DNA from: Dickeya aquatica
Lineage (GTDB): Bacteria; Pseudomonadota; Gammaproteobacteria; Enterobacterales; Enterobacteriaceae
Length of the DNA: 64,000 nt
Assembly: GCF_900095885.1 (NCBI RefSeq)
Contig: NZ_LT615367.1
Coordinates: 1,178,001 to 1,242,000, forward strand
Reading direction: 5' to 3'
Each line of letters begins with the position of its first letter. Positions within the stretch are counted from its first letter, which is position 1. Both the position numbers and the translations under genes were made by a program. Positions 60,473 through 64,000 of this stretch are shown here, one piece after another. The notes beneath the pieces are model-generated. The model was not told where the DNA came from and ran no database searches. It saw only the letters and a program-made list of their open reading frames with translations.

Positions 60473-61696
60473 ATGGCTGATTTTAACTCTCCACGTCGTT
60501 TCTCGCGCATTGAACGTCTCCCTCCTTATGTTTTTAATATCACCGCAGAACTGAAGATGGCAGCCCGCCGTCGCGGTGAGGACATCATTGATTTTAGTAT
60601 GGGTAATCCCGATGGCCCAACGCCGCCGCATATTGTTGAAAAACTCTGCACGGTGGCTCAGCGTGAAGACACGCATGGCTATTCGACATCACGCGGTATT
60701 CCGCGTTTGCGTCGGGCTATTTCCCGTTGGTACGCAGAGCGCTATCAGGTTGATATTGACCCGGAAAGCGAGGCTATTGTCACTATCGGTTCTAAAGAGG
60801 GGTTAGCTCACTTGATGCTGGCGACACTGGATCATGGTGATACGGTGCTGGTACCAAATCCGAGTTATCCCATCCACATTTATGGTGCCGTGATTGCTGG
60901 CGCACAGGTTCGATCGGTTCCGCTGGTTGATGGGGTCGATTTTTTCACCGAACTGGAGCGTGCCATCAGAGAGAGTATTCCCAAACCCAAAATGATGATT
61001 TTGGGCTTTCCCTCAAACCCAACGGCCCAGTGCGTGGATCTGGACTTTTTTGAACGCGTGGTGGCGCTGGCGAAACAGTACGGTGTCCTGGTGGTGCACG
61101 ATCTGGCCTATGCCGATATTGTCTATGATGGCTGGCAAGCGCCTTCAATTATGCAGGTGCCGGGTGCCAAAGAGATTGCCGTTGAGTTCTTTACCCTCTC
61201 TAAAAGCTACAACATGGCGGGCTGGCGTATCGGTTTTATGGTTGGTAATTCTGAGCTGGTGAGTGCACTGGCGCGTATCAAGAGTTATCACGACTACGGG
61301 ACGTTTACGCCCTTGCAGGTGGCAGCAATCGCAGCATTGGAAGGTGACCAGCAATGCGTGCGCGATATTGCCGAGCAATATCGCCAGCGCCGTAATGTGC
61401 TGGTGCGTGGGCTACATGAGGCGGGATGGATGGTGGATGAGCCAAAAGCGTCGATGTATGTGTGGGCAAAAATCCCAGATGCCTATGCCCATTTGGGATC
61501 GCTGGAGTTTGCCAAGCGCCTGTTAGCCGAAGCTAAGGTCTGTGTGTCGCCAGGGATCGGTTTTGGAGATTATGGTGACACCCACGTTCGCTTTGCGCTA
61601 ATAGAAAATCAGGATCGCATTCGTCAGGCGGTGCGAGGCATTAAAGCCATGTTCCGGGCGGATGGGGTGTTTGGCGCAACTAAAAAAGCCGAGTAA
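60473..61696 (+). CDS. alaC: Glutamate-pyruvate aminotransferase AlaC (YfdZ)
   Basis: A 407-residue PLP-dependent class I aminotransferase making alanine from pyruvate with glutamate as donor. It follows E. coli AlaC nearly word for word: [40 protein letters not shown] and [20 protein letters not shown]. The PLP-binding Lys is in [16 protein letters not shown], and [15 protein letters not shown] [10 protein letters not shown] precedes it. TGAGGAT lies before the ATG. The stop is followed by an imperfect hairpin (about 61740-61783) that may terminate transcription. Confidence 0.94.
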   Translation: MADFNSPRRFSRIERLPPYVFNITAELKMAARRRGEDIIDFSMGNPDGPTPPHIVEKLCTVAQREDTHGYSTSRGIPRLRRAISRWYAERYQVDIDPESEAIVTIGSKEGLAHLMLATLDHGDTVLVPNPSYPIHIYGAVIAGAQVRSVPLVDGVDFFTELERAIRESIPKPKMMILGFPSNPTAQCVDLDFFERVVALAKQYGVLVVHDLAYADIVYDGWQAPSIMQVPGAKEIAVEFFTLSKSYNMAGWRIGFMVGNSELVSALARIKSYHDYGTFTPLQVAAIAALEGDQQCVRDIAEQYRQRRNVLVRGLHEAGWMVDEPKASMYVWAKIPDAYAHLGSLEFAKRLLAEAKVCVSPGIGFGDYGDTHVRFALIENQDRIRQAVRGIKAMFRADGVFGATKKAE

Positions 61697-61833
61697 GCCG
61701 TCAGTCTGGCTTGCAGAAATATTTTTCTGATGCTTTGATCACGCCCTCCTTTGTCGCTGCTTGTCGCGGCAAAGGGAGCGTGGTTTGCTAGCCATTCCTG
61801 AGATGGAACTTAATCAATAAGACGAGTCGAGTC

Positions 61834-62274
61834 ATGCAATTATCTTCGCTAAAATCATTATCTTCATTACGCGCGTTATTTTCAGCTAAAACGGCTTTGC
61901 TGGGGCTTTGCTGTCTGGGGCTGGCTGCGTGCCAGAATGCACCGAAGAAACCCAGCACTGCACCGACGGGGGCGGCTGCCAGCGTATCGGTCAATGAACA
62001 GATTAACCAACTGGCATCGTTGGTTGCGGCCAGTAAATACCTGCGGGTGCAGTGTGAGCGCAGTGATTTACCTGATGACGGTGTGTTCCTTAAAACGGCA
62101 ATGAAAGTTGCCGCGCAAAAAGGGTGGGATACGCGCCGTTATACGTCGTTACCTCAACTGAGTGAGAACCTGTATCAGGGGCTGGTGAAAGATGGCACGC
62201 CCAAGACGACACAGTGTTCTGCTTTTAATCGCTCGATAGCGCCGTTTATTGATGCCATGCGTACCACCCGCTAA
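61834..62274 (+). CDS. outS: Type II secretion pilot lipoprotein OutS (GspS)
   Basis: A 146-residue outer-membrane lipoprotein that guides and protects the secretin OutD. The lipobox LGLAAC places the lipidated Cys after LLGLCCLGLAA. The mature domain (NEQINQLASLVAASKYLRVQ, RSDLPDDGVFLKTAMKVAAQ, YTSLPQLSENLYQGLVKDGT) has two cysteines (VQCERS and TTQCSAF) that form the pilotin disulfide in Dickeya OutS. It works with the Out machine that secretes pectate lyases such as PelI. Poor ribosome site (GAG at 8 bases). Convergent with outB. Confidence 0.88.
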   Translation: MQLSSLKSLSSLRALFSAKTALLGLCCLGLAACQNAPKKPSTAPTGAAASVSVNEQINQLASLVAASKYLRVQCERSDLPDDGVFLKTAMKVAAQKGWDTRRYTSLPQLSENLYQGLVKDGTPKTTQCSAFNRSIAPFIDAMRTTR

Positions 62275-62284
62275 ATGCTGTTGC

Positions 62285-62320
62285 CAATACAACTGCGTGG
62301 TGTAGCCCGCAGTTGTATTG
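62285..62320. terminator. Bidirectional stem-loop between outS and outB
   Basis: Perfect 13-bp arms CAATACAACTGCG/CGCAGTTGTATTG with a 10-base loop in the 74-base convergent gap. It lacks long T runs but can act for both genes. Confidence 0.65.
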
Positions 62321-62348
62321 TGCCGATGACCACGCATCACGCCACCGG

Positions 62349-63023
62349 CTAATCACGTTTTGCTGTTTTTGCGGCCTTTGGCGCTTTCAGCGTCGGTTTG
62401 CTTTCGCCTGACTCATCGTTAGTTGTGGTTGCGTCCGTATCCGGTTTTCCGCCGGGCCAGTCTTGCAGTGAGTCCAGAATAAACGGCTCGCCATCAAAAC
62501 TCAGAATCACCATATCCTGTTCAATTTGCTCAATAATAAGCCCAGGATATGGCATGTCTCCCTCACGATAACGCTCGCCATTCAGCGTAACGCTGCGTTT
62601 GTCTGTATCAGAGGTATACACATGTGCACTGAAGGCAATATAAGGCAGTTCGCCTGGTTTAGCGGTTTGCCAGCCTTTTACCGCAGAAACGGTGGCTGTC
62701 GGGGCGGCGCTGGTTTCTTCAGTGCCTTCTGGCGACGGTTCTGCCAGCGCTGTTGCCAGTGCCGTTGCTCCTGGCTGAAGCAATGTGCGGTGTGAGGCAT
62801 CATCATTGTTTTTGTGCGTTGGTAACACCACGTCGTTAGCGCCAGATGGATGGGCGATGGTCGCCGCAGACGCTGTTGATGTTGAAGGGGGATGAATGTC
62901 TGACCAGCGTTGGTGAGCAAACCACCCTAAGCCAAATACCAGCACGGCATAGACAATCAGCAAGTAACCGGGAATACGATAATGCGTTTGATATGATGTG
63001 CTAACTTCCGGTGTATTTTCCAC
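62349..63023 (-). CDS. outB: Type II secretion accessory protein OutB (GspB)
   Basis: A 224-residue inner-membrane-anchored protein that contacts the secretin OutD in Dickeya. A short cytoplasmic start and one membrane helix (IPGYLLIVYAVLVFGLGWFA) lead to a long proline/serine/alanine-rich periplasmic linker. A homology-region domain follows (PGELPYIAFSAHVYTSDTDK, SVTLNGERYREGDMPYPGLI, DMVILSFDGEPFILDSLQDW), then a basic tail. The domain is shared with GspC-type proteins. The ATG lies 3' of GAGGTAAAAC. The outC-O cluster, normally close by, is beyond the window. Confidence 0.88.
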   Translation of the reverse strand: MENTPEVSTSYQTHYRIPGYLLIVYAVLVFGLGWFAHQRWSDIHPPSTSTASAATIAHPSGANDVVLPTHKNNDDASHRTLLQPGATALATALAEPSPEGTEETSAAPTATVSAVKGWQTAKPGELPYIAFSAHVYTSDTDKRSVTLNGERYREGDMPYPGLIIEQIEQDMVILSFDGEPFILDSLQDWPGGKPDTDATTTNDESGESKPTLKAPKAAKTAKRD

Positions 63024-64000
63024 GTTTTACCTCAAACGTTATACGGCCTTACGCCTATCCCAGACGCATGACAACAGGTGCAATCGAATGACTGCCCGTT
63101 GCCTTATTTTTCAGGAAAAGAGAAGGAATAATCAACGCTTAATCCTGTTTATGTGACCTGAATGCCATTTCAACAACATTCTATTACGTTGCTCACTAAT
63201 GCCAGTAAAATTTTGAGCCTGGTCGCAAAAAAAAACCAGGGATATGGTTTAATGAAACGGCGTTTTACTGTCAGATTGGTGATGTTTCTGTTTGATTGGC
63301 ACGGTATGAAAAATAAGTGTGCTTAAAAAGATGACCGTGGGGAATATATCATCAGTCACTCAGTGGTGGCTATCCTGAGGAATGTCCACAATCTGCAACG
63401 TTGAGTAAGACAGCAATATGAGGAGTCTGTTACTCTGCTTGTCGGGGTGAATAATAAATAACGGGTGATGATTTTTCCGGTGTTTATCGTATTTAACGCC
63501 CCTTGGCAGACAAGAGACGGATAGAGAAGAAATAAGCGTTGTGATGTTTCTTTCATTACAATAAGTAACGTCACGATATATAAATATATCGTGTTGATGT
63601 AAATGAAATGTGATTATTCCGTATCCGGAAATCATATGTGTCCCAGTTGTTTTGCTGCGCTGTATTTTGATGTTCAGGCCGGTTTGTTCGTTAGGTGTGC
63701 TTCGTTGTTAAAAATTTTTCGTTACTGAAAAATAGCGGGGAAAACAGTGGCTGAACGGGTGATTGTTTGCCATAAACCTGCGTTACATTGTTGAGCGCTT
63801 TTAGCCTTTATCCGGCACCATCGGTGCGGCAAATCGTCTGGCACAACAGGAAACAGGACGCCTGTCTGCCGATAATACGATTAGGCAGGCAAAAGCCCGT
63901 GCTGTGCACGCTGTTGCAGCAGGCACAGTCGCAGACGAGTCAGTATCATGGTGGTGTCTCCACGCTTTTAGGGTGTATCAGTATTCGTGTCATGGCCACA
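63024..64000. other. 977-base end region without a convincing gene
   Basis: This holds the outB promoter and unassigned sequence. A KdgR-box-like stretch AATGAAACGGCGTTTTACTG lies at 63251-63270 (GAAA-N6-TTT, but the right half is imperfect). A 22-codon minus-strand frame at 63881-63949 (ATG, GGAG 8 bases upstream) reads MILTRLRLCLLQQRAQHGLL and two more residues, a basic, leucine-rich peptide I do not recognise. Minus-strand frames near 63356-63635 look random. Confidence 0.4.

Noticed and set aside
63251..63270. KdgR box upstream of outB
   Set aside because: GAAA-N6-TTT is present but the right half deviates from the consensus and it lies ~230 bases from the gene; kept only as a remark.
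63356..63635. Overlapping minus-strand frames after outB
   Set aside because: AT-rich random-looking translations, no ribosome site and no recognisable segment.
1..64000. CRISPR array, rRNA genes, known metabolite riboswitches
   Set aside because: No regularly spaced repeats, no rRNA-like sequence and no riboswitch core that I recognise anywhere in the window.

Overview
The window reads as a chromosomal segment of a pectinolytic enterobacterium, almost certainly Dickeya (Pectobacteriaceae). The basis is the secreted pectate lyase PelI, a complete galactan-utilisation (gan) cluster and the type II secretion (Out) genes outS and outB, in a backbone with enterobacterial hns, roxA, a csp gene, alaC and argU. 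About 25 kb of the window is a tRNA-integrated genomic island.

Left backbone (1-30.9 kb). It opens with the 3' end of hutU, then an HcxA/GldA-like dehydrogenase, pelI, and a two-lobed aspartyl-protease lipoprotein with a PDZ domain. From 4.8 to 16.5 kb lies the gan locus. ganK diverges from ganE-F-G-A-B, which continues into an orphan PTS EIIB-like gene; ganL (porin) and ganR (LacI-type regulator) diverge from each other. Together they import beta-1,4-galactan fragments, trim them (GH53 GanA outside, GH42 GanB inside) and regulate the process. Next come a YjfB-like protein, roxA, a cold-shock operon (csp plus a YmcF-like zinc ribbon, with a recognisable cold-box leader), hns, and a diguanylate cyclase-hemerythrin fusion. 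A MarR-regulated oxidoreductase and a TetR-regulated RND efflux operon follow; the second adaptor gene of that operon is frameshifted. A short, internally deleted IS5-family element follows.

Genomic island (30.87-56.28 kb). It is bounded by a 62-bp direct repeat (59/62 identical), of which 45 bp are the 3' part of tRNA-Arg(UCU). Order: tyrosine integrase; a small two-gene unit with an HTH protein; a YfjI/DUF3987 protein; a YagK/YfjJ (HUH-like) protein followed by a perfect 36-bp palindrome; an AAA ATPase-subtilase pair (IetAS-type defence); a type I restriction-modification operon hsdM-hsdS-[nuclease-like gene with an amber stop]-hsdR; then a CP4-like accessory block. That block holds a YeeP/YfjP GTPase, a YfjQ/YafZ protein, a WYL regulator, a GYF membrane protein, two secreted cysteine-rich paralogues, a broken DUF905 gene, ArdB-type antirestriction, RadC-like, DUF987, CbeA antitoxin, a degenerate cbtA, a zinc-ribbon/glycine-zipper protein, an intact CbtA toxin and a DUF4942 protein. 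The island is mainly defence, counter-defence and toxin-antitoxin cargo.

Right backbone (56.3-64 kb). argU, a large MscS-family channel, a D-amino-acid transaminase-type enzyme, alaC, and convergent outS and outB. PelI is an Out substrate in D. dadantii, so an effector and parts of its secretion machine sit in the same window. The last ~1 kb has no convincing gene. I see no rRNA gene and no CRISPR array.

Novelty: the best candidate for an undescribed unit is 50.0-52.3 kb, where a WYL regulator and a GYF-domain membrane protein precede two divergent secreted paralogues that share an exact W-C-x9-C-x21-C pattern. Also notable are the palindrome beside the HUH-like gene, the orphan EIIB in the gan operon, and the toxin-antitoxin locus with one dead and one live toxin copy.
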